Positions 44,604 through 53,276 of a stretch of 64,000 bases of DNA are shown here, piece by piece. Both the position numbers and the translations under genes were made by a program. This stretch comes from Alicyclobacillus fastidiosus (GTDB lineage: Bacteria > Bacillota > Bacilli > Alicyclobacillales > Alicyclobacillaceae). A model generated the notes under the pieces. The model was not told the origin of the DNA, ran no database searches, and worked only from the letters and a program-made list of their open reading frames with translations. The stretch lies in NCBI RefSeq assembly GCF_026651875.1, contig NZ_CP104067.1:5658398-5722397 (forward strand), written 5' to 3'. Within the stretch, counting starts at the first letter, position 1, and the number at the start of each line of letters is the position of its first letter.

Positions 44604-44903
44604 TTAGAGGCGTTTAGAGAGGTATTGTGCAACCTCCATCAATTCGGGTTTCCGACTGGTATCCACTTCGGCGGCTACGCGGTATCCGCCTGTAATGACG
44701 TGATCGATCCGGTGTGGATGAATTCCCATCTGCACACCCAAGAGATATCCAAGGCCGACGACACCGGCGAGCGCATCGGTCAACTCCGCCTCGTTGCCCG
44801 ACTGGATACTCCTTAAAACTTCGACCGCCTGCTGAACGAGCTCAATCCGGTCATGCTCTACGGTTTGTAACTTGCGCGTCAAATCCACCTGAGATTCAGC
44901 CAT
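44604..44903 (-). CDS. MazG-like family protein
   Basis: This 99-residue helical protein of the short MazG-like group found in spore-formers contains LTRKLQTVEHDRIELVQQAV, DALAGVVGLGYLLGVQMGIH and a tail SRKPELMEVAQYLSKRL. The EExxE/ExxD metal motif of true MazG pyrophosphohydrolases is not evident, so enzyme activity is doubtful. The ATG at 44903 follows GGAGGG and AGAAGG. It sits, with sspH, where Bacillus carries yybS-gdpP. Confidence 0.7.
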   Translation of the reverse strand: MAESQVDLTRKLQTVEHDRIELVQQAVEVLRSIQSGNEAELTDALAGVVGLGYLLGVQMGIHPHRIDHVITGGYRVAAEVDTSRKPELMEVAQYLSKRL

Positions 44904-45095
44904 CCTTCTCGTCCCTCCTCCAGCGCGGTGACGATTCCGTCCAAGTTCTAAGATGTAGAATTCCACGAGCGACGACGCGATTCCTGCCGCGTACCATTAC
45001 AGACTCGACGCTCGCGCGCAAAAAGACGACATGTGCGCATGCCAATTCCAACTGTGGGGAAAGAATACGGAAAAAGCCTAGCTAGGAGTGTTTTT

Positions 45096-45281
45096 ATGGA
45101 CATGCAGCGCGCACAGGAGATCATCGAGTCCCCAAACTATATTGTCGTCAACTACGAAGGGACGTCCGTCCGCATCGACAGACTGTTTGAGTCGAGCCCG
45201 TTCGCCCAAATCAGTTACGAAAACGGCGCCACGACCAACGTCCCCGTGTCGGAGCTCCATGAAGACAAATCGGTTCATTAA
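45096..45281 (+). CDS. sspH: Small acid-soluble spore protein H (SASP-H)
   Basis: This minor forespore protein of 61 residues starts MDMQRAQEIIESPNYIVVNY, as in the H-type family. Middle and end (VRIDRLFESSPFAQI, NVPVSELHED) also fit. It is made in the developing spore under the forespore sigma factor in Bacillus; no clear sigma-G box was found here. ATG at 45096 follows TAGGAG. It is one of few plus-strand genes in this part. Confidence 0.9.
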   Translation: MDMQRAQEIIESPNYIVVNYEGTSVRIDRLFESSPFAQISYENGATTNVPVSELHEDKSVH

Positions 45282-45400
45282 TCGATAGCAGGACATCGAT
45301 CTTAGGCGACTACTTTTGCACGGGGAAACGACATCTTCCATGTCGGGCAATCGGCCACAGTCCGCATCGTCCAAAGCATACCGAGGCATACAAAGGCATA

Positions 45401-45442
45401 TAAAAAATACACCTCAGCCGTCTGGCCGAGGTGTATTTTTTA
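45401..45442. terminator. Bidirectional terminator between sspH and rpsR
   Basis: TAAAAAATACACCTC (45401-45415) pairs with 45428-45442, and T-tracts follow in both directions. It ends sspH on plus and the rpsF-ssb-rpsR operon on minus. Confidence 0.93.
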
Positions 45443-45461
45443 TCGTTCTATCTCACACCAA

Positions 45462-45692
45462 TTATTCGGTGGTGTAAGGCATCAATGCAATTTGACGTGC
45501 ACGCTTAATTGCGACCGTCACCTGACGTTGGTGGCGTGCACAGTTACCGGAAATACGCCGTGGAAGAATTTTGCCACGCTCGGTTAAAAACTTATTCAAC
45601 CGACCGATATCTTTATAATCTGCATAGTCGATCTTATCGACGCAGAATTGGCAAACCTTACGACGCTTCCCGCCACGAGCTTTGCGCGGCAT
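45462..45692 (-). CDS. rpsR: 30S ribosomal protein S18
   Basis: S18 pairs with S6 on the 30S platform. The 76 residues start MPRKARGGKRRKVCQFCVDK with zinc-type cysteines (CQFC and NCARHQ), so this is the Cys-containing form. DYKDIGRLNKFLTERGKILP is the conserved core. It is the last gene of the rpsF-ssb-rpsR operon. Confidence 0.98.
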   Translation of the reverse strand: MPRKARGGKRRKVCQFCVDKIDYADYKDIGRLNKFLTERGKILPRRISGNCARHQRQVTVAIKRARQIALMPYTTE

Positions 45693-45763
45693 AAGAATCA
45701 CTCCTCGTCGTTTTGGCCGTCATCGGGCCAATCGTTTGTTGGTACGTCTACCTACCGTACAAA

Positions 45764-46243
45764 TCAAAAGGGCAAATCATCTTCCGAAATGTCGATGGTT
45801 TGACTGTCATCTGCAAACGGGTCATCTTCGTACAGAGGTGCTGAACCACGTTCCGGGCGCGCCGGTCGATTGGCACTGATACTCGGTGCGCCACCGCCAT
45901 AGCTACCGCCCTGTTGTGCGTCGGAGCCCCTGTCCAAAAAGCGAACAGACTCGGCGACAACTTCAGCAATCCGAACCTTTTGACCCTCTCGGTTGTCGTA
46001 TGTGCGAATTTGCAAACGACCATCGACCGCAGCCAAACGACCCTTTTGCAAATACTGTGATACGATTTCCGCCTGCTTCTGCCAGACAACGATATTGATA
46101 AAGTCTGTCTGTCGTTCCCCAGCCTGGCCTGACCGCATGCGGTCGACCGCAAGTGTAAACGACGCAACAGGTGTTCCCGAATTGGTGTAGCGCAATTCAG
46201 GATCAGCGGTCAAACGGCCGATTAAGATTACCCGGTTCAGCAT
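45764..46243 (-). CDS. ssb: Single-stranded DNA-binding protein
   Basis: This SSB protects single-stranded DNA during replication and repair. The OB-fold (residues 1-108) starts MLNRVILIGRLTADPELRY. A Gly/Ser/Pro-rich linker follows, and the acidic tip ISEDDLPF recruits partner proteins. At 159 residues it is of normal length. It lies between rpsF and rpsR. Confidence 0.98.
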   Translation of the reverse strand: MLNRVILIGRLTADPELRYTNSGTPVASFTLAVDRMRSGQAGERQTDFINIVVWQKQAEIVSQYLQKGRLAAVDGRLQIRTYDNREGQKVRIAEVVAESVRFLDRGSDAQQGGSYGGGAPSISANRPARPERGSAPLYEDDPFADDSQTIDISEDDLPF

Positions 46244-46260
46244 AGTTTCCCCTCCGCGAA

Positions 46261-46548
46261 TTACTCACCCACGCGGACTGTCAAATAACGAACGACATTG
46301 TCGTCGATGCGCATAACGCGTTCGAGCTCTTTAGACACTTCAGTGCCTGCCGTGTAATGAACCAACACGTAATAGCCCTCACGGTTATCTTCGATTTCGT
46401 ACGCCAAACGACGTTTGCCAATCTCCTGCAGTTCGTCGATCTGACCGCCTTGGTTAGAGATGAGCGTTTGATATTTTTGAACCAACTCAGCCGTTTGCTC
46501 GGCCTCGAGAGCTGGATTCACAATAAACATCGTCTCGTATTTACGCAT
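46261..46548 (-). CDS. rpsF: 30S ribosomal protein S6
   Basis: S6 is the partner of S18. The 95 residues start MRKYETMFIVNPALEAEQT, with LAYEIEDNREGYYVLVHY in the core. AAGGAGG lies just upstream. It is first in the rpsF-ssb-rpsR operon. The leader (46549-46696) may contain the S6:S18 autoregulatory RNA; I could not fold it reliably. Confidence 0.98.
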   Translation of the reverse strand: MRKYETMFIVNPALEAEQTAELVQKYQTLISNQGGQIDELQEIGKRRLAYEIEDNREGYYVLVHYTAGTEVSKELERVMRIDDNVVRYLTVRVGE

Positions 46549-46696
46549 ACCGTGACACCTCCTTTTGGTCTATGGCCCCCGCGAAGGAGCAAGGATGGAA
46601 TGGCGACAAGAATGAACTTAATGCGCCGATTAACAATGCTAACACAAACCCTGGACTTATACAACCAGTTTGTATCAGACGCCGATGGGCGCGATG

Positions 46697-47800
46697 TTAG
46701 ACATTGAATCGGAAGTGCATGACGTCACCGTCCGCCACGATATATTCCTTTCCTTCCAACCGGACTTTCCCCTGTTCCCGTGCCGCATTATAGCTACCGG
46801 CACGAATCAGGTCGTCGTACGCGACGACCTCGGCGCGAATGAACCCTCGTTCAAAGTCGCTGTGGATCACGCCGGCCGCCTGTGGCGCCTTCGTGCCCTC
46901 GCGTATCGTCCACGCCCGAACCTCCGGCTCGCCAGCCGTAAAGTACGTCCTCAAGCCAAGGAGGTCGTACGCGCCGCGGATGAGCTTGTCCAGACCCGCT
47001 TCCGCAAGGCCCAAGTCGGACAGGAAGGCGTCTCTGTCCTCTCCCTCAAGCTCCGCGATTTCCGCCTCGAGCTGCGCAGACACGACGACGACTTGAGCAT
47101 GTTCGCTCGCAGCGCGCTGACGAACGGCCTCCACATGCGGATTGTCGCTGCTGTCCGCAGCTTCATCTTCGCCTACGTTCGCGACGTAGAGAATCGGCTT
47201 CGTCGTCAACAGGTGCAAGTCGCGCAGAATCGCGGCCTCGTCGTCAGACAGCTCGACCGACCGACCTGGCTGACCGGCCTCCAGCGCCTGGACCATCCGC
47301 TCGAGTGCATCTGCCTCGACCTTGAACTTCTTATCCCCGCTCTTCATGTTCTTCTTGGCTCTGTCCAGGCGTTTCTGGGCAGTTTCGAGGTCGGCCAAGA
47401 TCAGTTCGATCTCGATGGTCTCGATGTCGCGAAGCGGGTCCACTGAACCAGAGACGTGTGTGATGTCGCCACTTTCGAAACAGCGCACCACGTGGACGAT
47501 GGCATCGACCTCGCGAATGTGCCCGAGAAACCGGTTGCCAAGCCCTTCACCTTGGCTCGCGCCCTTGACCAGCCCTGCGATGTCGACGAACTCAAACGCC
47601 GTCGGCACAATTCGCTTTGGATGGATGATGTTCGCCAGTCCCTGAAGCCTCACGTCCGGCACCTCGACGACCCCTACGTTTGGGTCAATCGTACAAAAAG
47701 GATAGTTGGCAGCTTCTGCCCCAGCCTTCGTAATGGCATTAAACAACGTCGACTTGCCAACATTCGGTAAACCTACAATTCCAGCCTGTAATGGCATCAT
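46697..47800 (-). CDS. ychF: Ribosome-binding ATPase YchF (Obg-like)
   Basis: This OLA1/YchF-family P-loop protein prefers ATP over GTP and binds ribosomes. G1 is GLPNVGKSTLFNAIT (residues 10-24), G3 is DIAGLVKGASQGEGLG, and a coiled-coil insert is near 130-200. The C-terminal TGS domain ends EYIVADGDVMHFRFNV. 367 residues is full length. It precedes rpsF, as in Bacillus (yyaF). Confidence 0.97.
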   Translation of the reverse strand: MMPLQAGIVGLPNVGKSTLFNAITKAGAEAANYPFCTIDPNVGVVEVPDVRLQGLANIIHPKRIVPTAFEFVDIAGLVKGASQGEGLGNRFLGHIREVDAIVHVVRCFESGDITHVSGSVDPLRDIETIEIELILADLETAQKRLDRAKKNMKSGDKKFKVEADALERMVQALEAGQPGRSVELSDDEAAILRDLHLLTTKPILYVANVGEDEAADSSDNPHVEAVRQRAASEHAQVVVVSAQLEAEIAELEGEDRDAFLSDLGLAEAGLDKLIRGAYDLLGLRTYFTAGEPEVRAWTIREGTKAPQAAGVIHSDFERGFIRAEVVAYDDLIRAGSYNAAREQGKVRLEGKEYIVADGDVMHFRFNV

Positions 47801-48005
47801 GACACCTCGCTATGCACCTTGCACAATAAGTATAGATGGGACATTCGGTCCCTGACAATGCAACTTTGTACGCCCAAAAAGCGTATAGTATATTGTAGGC
47901 GTCCAAATTTCATCGACACGCGCCAATTTCTCTCAGTGATTGCCTATTGCGTTGGATATATTTACGCTTTAAAGGAATACTACGACAGACAAGGAGGTGA
48001 CTCTC

Positions 48006-48125
48006 ATGCTGCGGAGATTGCTCCGTCGCCTCAAAATGCGCAAACTCAGCCCGAAAGCCCTCGCGATTCACCCGGAAGAGGTGCGAAGCTGTGTAAAGAC
48101 CAGCTCTAATTGCCAGGCATCTTAA
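48006..48125 (+). CDS. 39-residue cationic small protein, unknown
   Basis: A short open frame encodes MLRRLLRRLKMRKLSPKALA and a tail with two Cys (RSCVKTSSNCQAS). AAGGAGGTGACTCTC before the ATG is a near-perfect ribosome site. A strong intrinsic terminator follows 26 bases after the stop, and TATA-rich promoter-like sequence lies near 47880. The first half is an Arg/Lys-rich amphipathic helix. Similar small genes encode antimicrobial or membrane-active peptides, RiPP precursors or sporulation micro-proteins, but no family was recognised and no maturation enzyme is adjacent. Confidence 0.65.
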   Translation: MLRRLLRRLKMRKLSPKALAIHPEEVRSCVKTSSNCQAS

Positions 48126-48151
48126 GAACTTCCTACTTTCTCATAGAGCGC

Positions 48152-48179
48152 AGAGCCCGTTTTGCGACGGGCTCTTTTT
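48152..48179 (+). terminator. Terminator of the small gene
   Basis: AGAGCCCGT (48152-48160) pairs with ACGGGCTCT (48167-48175), then TTTT. It is oriented for the plus-strand 39-codon gene. Confidence 0.9.
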
Positions 48180-48187
48180 GTAGTTTC

Positions 48188-50200
48188 TCAGGCGCCAGCG
48201 CGCTCCACGAGCTCGACGCTGCACGCACAATCGTACTGTGTGGTCTGCTGGCCAAAGTCCGCCGGATCGACATCGGTGAAATCATTGATAGACACACCTT
48301 GTCCGGACCACCCAGATTCCATCTGGACCGTGTACGGATGCCCTTCTTCCCGCACTTTGGCCACGCCGATCAGACTCGCCTTGTCATTGTACACGCGAAC
48401 GCGATCGCCCGCTTGGATGCCACGCGCATCGGCGATGCGACGCGACACCTCGACCGTCGGGTACTCGGCGGCCGGCGCCATTTGCTGCCGCTGTGAATTC
48501 TCGTGCTTGCGCGGATGCGTGGTCAACAACGTGTACTTGTGCTCGCCGAAGCCGTGGGCGCGCCGCGGCGGCAGATAGGTCGCGACACTGGAATGGCCCT
48601 CTGAACGCGCGGTATCCGACGCAAACTCGAACTTCCCGCTAGGCGTCAAGAAGACGCCGTCCGAGAACGGAACCTCTTCCACTGGCAGGCGAACAAAGCC
48701 TTCTTCCCGCAGTTGTTCAAGCGTTACCCCGTGCTGGAAGAGAGGGCGAAGCGCCGTATTCAACCACGCCGCCACCGTCCCCGCCATCCGCTCGCCAATG
48801 CCAAGCTCCTCTGCCAACTCGGCGAAAATCCGCCACTCCGGCTTCGCATCACCTTTCGGTGGAACCACTGGATGGATGTACGACATATACGGGTGCCACA
48901 TCGTGGTGAACGTGACATCCTCTTCCTCCAACACGCTGGTACAGGGCAACACGTAGTCGGCCGCTTTGGCCGTCTCCGTCATATACATGTCGATCACGAC
49001 CTTACACCCAATCCCTGCATATGCCTTCCGCAAGGACGCGGAATCCGGCACCTGCGTGAGTGGGTTGGTACGCGTGACGAACAGGACTTGGATGGGCGGG
49101 TCTGATTGCATGATCTCGAGTGCCTGGTTGCCGCGCACGAACTCACGCACGTCAGCTCCGCTCCGGCCCGTCAGGGCATCCTCGTCGATAAATGCCGACA
49201 TTCCGCGTTGTGCATAGTTCACGCCACCGCCGGGAACCCCGACGTGGCCCGTCGCGGCAGCCAGTGCGTCAATCGCGCGAATGGCATTGCCACCCCCCGC
49301 GTACCGCTGCATGCCAATGCCCAGCAGCGTGGTGACCGGCCCCAATCGGCCGTAGAAATCGGCGAGCGATTGTATCTGGTCGACAGGCACATTTGTTTCA
49401 CGTGAAACACGCTCGGGGTCGTATTGCTCGAGGTGCTCGGACAGCAACGCCCAGCCCACAGAGCGATGCTCGACAAACGCGTTGTCGAGGGTTCCCTGGT
49501 CGCGACAAATACGCAGAACCCCTAACGCGAGCAGGGCATCCGTCCCCGGTCTGGGGTACACGCACAGATCAGCGCGCCGCGCCACGTCTGTCGCCAGCGG
49601 GTTCACGACGGCCAGCTTGGCGCCCCGCGCTTGAGCCTCTTTGATGAATGGCATCATATGCACGTTGGTCGTCGCTACATTGCGCCCCCATACGACAATG
49701 CCCTGACTGTTGCGAACCATGTCGTCAGGCGCGTGGCTGCGGGCTTGCCCAAAGTCGTATCGCTGGGCTTCAAGCCCAGCTTCCCAACAAAGGCTGCCGA
49801 CTGTTTCGGTACATCCGCCTAATTGATAGAAAAAACGTTGGTTCAAACTTTTGAGTAGCGCCCCAGAACCCCAATCGAACGCGTGAAGAATCGCGTGGTG
49901 TCCATACCTGGTCAATGCGTTGCGAATTTCGCTTCCAATCTCCCGATACGCCTGCGCCCACGATATTTGGACCCACTCTCCGCCCTCCCTTTTCATCGGA
50001 TAGAGGATTCTGTCCTCTCCGTCGCGTCTCGCTCCTAGCCGGCGGCCGCGGTTACATAGCGCCCCCCGCGTGATAGGGTGATTTGGGTTCCCTTCGAGAC
50101 GCAGTCGTCCATTTTGTTCAACGGTCGCGTGGATGCTGCATCCGTCATAGCAATCAAGTGGACAAGCCGTTTTGATGGTCAAAATCTTCCCTTCCCTCAT
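48188..50200 (-). CDS. yyaE: Molybdopterin-dependent oxidoreductase (YyaE-type)
   Basis: This DMSO-reductase-family enzyme has a bis-pterin molybdenum cofactor and 670 residues. The N-terminal 4Fe-4S motif is CPLDCYDGCSI with the fourth Cys in GALCNRG. The likely metal-region loop is GSLCWEAGLEA. The C-terminal molydopterin-binding domain (about 550-665) contains LLTTHPRKHENSQ. No signal peptide with twin Arg is seen, so it is cytosolic. Position after ychF and before yyaC matches yyaE of Bacillus. Substrate unknown. A perfect parS site lies inside the gene. Confidence 0.92.
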   Translation of the reverse strand: MREGKILTIKTACPLDCYDGCSIHATVEQNGRLRLEGNPNHPITRGALCNRGRRLGARRDGEDRILYPMKREGGEWVQISWAQAYREIGSEIRNALTRYGHHAILHAFDWGSGALLKSLNQRFFYQLGGCTETVGSLCWEAGLEAQRYDFGQARSHAPDDMVRNSQGIVVWGRNVATTNVHMMPFIKEAQARGAKLAVVNPLATDVARRADLCVYPRPGTDALLALGVLRICRDQGTLDNAFVEHRSVGWALLSEHLEQYDPERVSRETNVPVDQIQSLADFYGRLGPVTTLLGIGMQRYAGGGNAIRAIDALAAATGHVGVPGGGVNYAQRGMSAFIDEDALTGRSGADVREFVRGNQALEIMQSDPPIQVLFVTRTNPLTQVPDSASLRKAYAGIGCKVVIDMYMTETAKAADYVLPCTSVLEEEDVTFTTMWHPYMSYIHPVVPPKGDAKPEWRIFAELAEELGIGERMAGTVAAWLNTALRPLFQHGVTLEQLREEGFVRLPVEEVPFSDGVFLTPSGKFEFASDTARSEGHSSVATYLPPRRAHGFGEHKYTLLTTHPRKHENSQRQQMAPAAEYPTVEVSRRIADARGIQAGDRVRVYNDKASLIGVAKVREEGHPYTVQMESGWSGQGVSINDFTDVDPADFGQQTTQYDCACSVELVERAGA
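49394..49409. promoter_or_regulatory. parS site (Spo0J/ParB binding), perfect consensus
   Basis: TGTTTCACGTGAAACA is a full 16-bp palindrome identical to the bacterial parS consensus. It lies within yyaE, where it codes for VSRET, about 14.6 kb from the window end at oriC. ParB loads here and spreads. Confidence 0.95.
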
Positions 50201-50384
50201 GCGCCACTAAAACCTTGCGAACCAACCGGTCAAACCGCGCACGTGGAATCAAGACGCTGTGTCCGCACTTCTGGCACTTGATCCGAATATCCATCCCCAG
50301 CCGGATCACCTCCCAGGCGTTCTCACCGCACGCGTGTGGCTTTTTCATTCGAACAATATCGTGCATCCCATACTCAACCGGCAT
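50154..50384 (-). CDS. DUF951 family protein (YyzM-like)
   Basis: This 76-residue zinc-ribbon-like protein has the family core DIVRMKKPHACGENAWEVIR, then GMDIRIKCQKCGHSVLIPR, with Cys residues fit for metal binding. It overlaps the 3' end of the MscS gene by 11 bases. Function is unknown in all species; in Bacillus it also lies in the oriC block. Confidence 0.92.
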   Translation of the reverse strand: MPVEYGMHDIVRMKKPHACGENAWEVIRLGMDIRIKCQKCGHSVLIPRARFDRLVRKVLVAHEGREDFDHQNGLST

Positions 50385-51270
50385 GATGATTGCCCCCGTT
50401 TAATGCACTGACGTCGCCTTTCAAGACCACCGTTCGATGTGCAAACGGTATTTCGATCCCGGCCTCGTCAAACGCTTCTTTTATACGTTGTTGCGCCTTG
50501 CGCTGAATCCCCGCCTGCTTGGTCGGCGCACATACAGCCGTCGCGCGAATGAGGACGTCCGATTCCCGCAATTCCTGAACTCCGGACATGGACACGTCCC
50601 CGACGATGTCCGCTTCCTCACGCTTTAACCTCGCCAACACGTCCTCAATGATCTTCATCGCTTGACCGAGGTTCGCACCATACGCGATGCCTACTTCGAT
50701 CACAGCCAGTGAATTGGTGCGGGAGTAGTTCGTCACCGTCGCAATCTGGCCGTTCGGGATGATTTCAATCTCTCCCGTCCACGCTTGAACCCGCGTCAGT
50801 CGAACGCCAATCGACATCACCGTCCCAGTGAAGCCGTTGATTTGCACTGTATCTCCCACACCGTACTGGTCTTCAAATAGAATGAATAGGCCCGTGATTA
50901 AGTCCTTGATCAAACCTTGTGCACCAAATCCTACAGCCAGACCGACCACGCCTGCCCCCGCGAGCAACGTGGCGATATTCAGATGGAAAACTGCCAGCGA
51001 TTCAACGATGAACAAAAAGAATACCGTATACCGGATGATGTTTCCGAATAGAGAATCGAGCGTATCTAACCGGCGCTTGTCCATCCGGCTGTGCAGTCTC
51101 AATAACCTTCTCGTCAGTTTGAGGGCGAGTCGGATGACAATGCGAGCGATGATATACAGTACGATCACCCGAATCAAATCTACACCCACACCCACTAGCA
51201 GACTCTCGACATGCTGGGGATCGACGAGATCGTGCTGAAACTGTTTCCACCAGGATAAACTCTCCTGCAC
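50374..51270 (-). CDS. Small-conductance mechanosensitive channel (MscS family)
   Basis: This channel opens on membrane tension to release solutes during osmotic downshock. The 298-residue chain has three membrane segments. The pore helix is LLAGAGVVGLAVGFGAQGLI with typical Gly/Ala packing, followed by QYGVGDTVQINGFTGTVMSIGVR in the beta domain. GTG at 51270 follows GGAGGAGGGGG; the longer frame to 51315 crosses the ribosome site. Related to YkuT. Confidence 0.94.
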   Translation of the reverse strand: MQESLSWWKQFQHDLVDPQHVESLLVGVGVDLIRVIVLYIIARIVIRLALKLTRRLLRLHSRMDKRRLDTLDSLFGNIIRYTVFFLFIVESLAVFHLNIATLLAGAGVVGLAVGFGAQGLIKDLITGLFILFEDQYGVGDTVQINGFTGTVMSIGVRLTRVQAWTGEIEIIPNGQIATVTNYSRTNSLAVIEVGIAYGANLGQAMKIIEDVLARLKREEADIVGDVSMSGVQELRESDVLIRATAVCAPTKQAGIQRKAQQRIKEAFDEAGIEIPFAHRTVVLKGDVSALNGGNHHAG

Positions 51271-51292
51271 GTATCCCCCTCCTCCAAAGTCA

Positions 51293-51898
51293 TTATGCCC
51301 ATGATAACATAGCATGTAGACTTGAAAGGAAGGTTAACAACTGCGAAGAGAGCACGAAAAAAATGGATTGGTTGAGTGCCTGAACCACCGAGGCGGACAC
51401 CGATAACCAAGAGAGGTTCGCGATGAGCCATACACTCGTCCAAGCGAGGACGACGCCACACAATAGCCCGGATAGATTCGCGAGCATCCGGTCTCCCCAG
51501 ATGACACTCGGCCGACCGTCCCAAAACGCCTCCACAAGGTGTTCAATGACCATGAAGAGCATAAAAATCGCCCACGTCATGAGAACCGTGAACATTCCCT
51601 GTAAGACGTGCAACGCAATCCAGTGCGCATCCCCATGCACCCCTACCGCTGTCGGGACAGGTGGAACGACGTCGCCAACTGCACCGACAGGGCGAGTAGC
51701 TTCTTGCATCCGGTCGGTCAACCACATAAACGTGTTGCCCGTCTCCATAAACCGCCTTGCAAACCAGGGCGATACATGCGTCGCAACGAACACCGACGTA
51801 AACATCGCACCTACATATAATAGTGCCCGTTCCGCACTCCGGTTCCTGACCCACAACCAAACCCAAAACACTTCTCCTATCAATAATACATCGACCAA
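51293..51898 (-). CDS. Hypothetical multi-pass membrane protein, weakly CvpA-like
   Basis: This 201-residue protein has about four hydrophobic segments (residues 3-20, 25-45, 105-130, 140-200). The start VDVLLIGEVFWVWLWVRNRS and following helix recall CvpA-type proteins, but the match is weak. The start is TTG after GGGG. It lies just upstream of the MscS gene and is probably co-transcribed. Function unknown. Confidence 0.6.
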   Translation of the reverse strand: MVDVLLIGEVFWVWLWVRNRSAERALLYVGAMFTSVFVATHVSPWFARRFMETGNTFMWLTDRMQEATRPVGAVGDVVPPVPTAVGVHGDAHWIALHVLQGMFTVLMTWAIFMLFMVIEHLVEAFWDGRPSVIWGDRMLANLSGLLCGVVLAWTSVWLIANLSWLSVSASVVQALNQSIFFVLSSQLLTFLSSLHAMLSWA

Positions 51899-51992
51899 TG
51901 ACCGTTCCCCTTTTCTTCTTCAACCCTAGGACAGGTATAGTTGATGCTACGCGAACGTATACTGGGAATATTCCGTTGTAGGGGGATTCCCG

Positions 51993-52604
51993 TTGAAAAA
52001 TAGCCAGACAGACTTCACGGAAGTGCCAGCGGGAGGCGTCATTGGACGAGTTGCGTTTGACGAACAAGACGCTGCTCGACAGCTTGAGGAGTTTTTGGAC
52101 CACGGCCTAACGCTATGCCGACAATCTCAGATTTTAGTTGTTTGTGTGGGGACAGATCGGTCAACTGGGGATGCATTCGGTCCGATCATCGGATCGCGGA
52201 TGAAAGCGTTGGCGCGCATCCCGGGCGTAGACGTGCTCGGTACGTTGGACGAGCCGGTGCACGCCGTGAACCTCGGATACACCTTAGAGCGGATCCAGGA
52301 GAGATATAAAGAAGCGCCATTTATCATCGCCATGGATGCGTGCCTTGGGAAGTTTGATCACGTCGGTCACATCACCGTGGAAAAAGGGCCGTTGCGACCC
52401 GGTGCAGGCGTGAAAAAAAGTTTGCCCGAGTTTGGGGATTTAACCGTGACGGGAATCGTCAACGTCAGTGGGTTTATGGAGTACTTTGTATTGCAAAACA
52501 CACGTCTCGGCATCGTCATGAAGATGTGTGACACCGTGGTACAGTCGCTGTACAACAGCTTGCAGAAGCATCAAATCACCCAGGCAATGCGGCTTGGTGT
52601 GTAA
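51993..52604 (+). CDS. yyaC: YyaC, sporulation protein (DUF1256, GPR-like fold)
   Basis: This YyaC family member of 203 residues is related in fold to the spore protease GPR. It has VVCVGTDRSTGDAFGPIIGS, the nucleotide or substrate loop, then FIIAMDACLGKFDHVGHITV and the conserved NVSGFMEYFVLQNTRL. TTG at 51993 follows GTAGGGGG. It is expected to be expressed in the forespore, and its role is not established. TATACT near 51957 may be a -10 box. Confidence 0.93.
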   Translation: MKNSQTDFTEVPAGGVIGRVAFDEQDAARQLEEFLDHGLTLCRQSQILVVCVGTDRSTGDAFGPIIGSRMKALARIPGVDVLGTLDEPVHAVNLGYTLERIQERYKEAPFIIAMDACLGKFDHVGHITVEKGPLRPGAGVKKSLPEFGDLTVTGIVNVSGFMEYFVLQNTRLGIVMKMCDTVVQSLYNSLQKHQITQAMRLGV

Positions 52605-52635
52605 CCGCGAAGCCGCATCATCCTGCGCAAAAACA

Positions 52636-52658
52636 AAGCGGAGACGAGGTCTCCGCTT
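52636..52658. terminator. Bidirectional hairpin between yyaC and the DUF4446 gene
   Basis: AAGCGGAGAC (52636-52645) pairs with 52649-52658 around a GAG loop. It overlaps the stop codon of the minus-strand gene and lies between convergent genes. T-tracts are short. Confidence 0.65.
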
Positions 52659-53181
52659 ACGAACTCTTCACTTCAACACGGACCGGTGATTCACCGTGCA
52701 TGACCGAATGGATGACCTTTTGCTCCTCAGATGTGAGCAGGTAATCTGAATCACCGCGATGGACCGGCTTTCCGTATGTCACAGAGTCATCTCGGCCGTA
52801 GATGGATGTCAAGACCACACCATCGCCCGTATCGTCCAGAAACGCAACCGAGTAACTCAAGTCACTGCCCACTTCCGCAAACGCGTTATACCGTTGCATG
52901 ACGGGAGTAGAGACCTTATGTTGCAGGGCTTCGTGCATTTGTGACAAGGCCGTTTCCACATCAGACATCTGCATTTGAATCGACTTCACCGCTTGCTTCG
53001 TGCTCGCGAAGACGTCCTCTAGATCTGACGTGGAGCTAATATCCTTCCACTGTAGCAGGCGCCGCTTCATGCGCCGACTCGACGCAACTGCACTGATGGC
53101 AAGAATCAGGCAAATGATGGACAGGACTCCTGCGCCTAAGGCTATGTACAACAAATACGGCTGTAACAACTGCAAAAACAT
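52657..53181 (-). CDS. DUF4446 family protein
   Basis: This 174-residue protein has one N-terminal membrane segment (about 11-33), a coiled region (about 35-95, with KQAVKSIQMQMSDVETALSQ) and a C-terminal block RYNAFAEVGSDLSYSVAFLD with LTSIYGRDDSVTYGKPV, the DUF4446 hallmark. The family is common next to spo0J in Firmicutes; function unknown. Confidence 0.9.
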   Translation of the reverse strand: MFLQLLQPYLLYIALGAGVLSIICLILAISAVASSRRMKRRLLQWKDISSTSDLEDVFASTKQAVKSIQMQMSDVETALSQMHEALQHKVSTPVMQRYNAFAEVGSDLSYSVAFLDDTGDGVVLTSIYGRDDSVTYGKPVHRGDSDYLLTSEEQKVIHSVMHGESPVRVEVKSS

Positions 53182-53276
53182 TGCGTCACTTCGTCCCTTC
53201 CTGCAACAATCCTCGTACCTAGTATAGCGTGAAAAGCAATCCTCACATCAGCCAAATATTACTTTTCGAAATGTGT

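Noticed and set aside
46670..47446. 258-codon open frame on the plus strand
   Set aside because: It is antisense to ychF and has no ribosome site or family motif.
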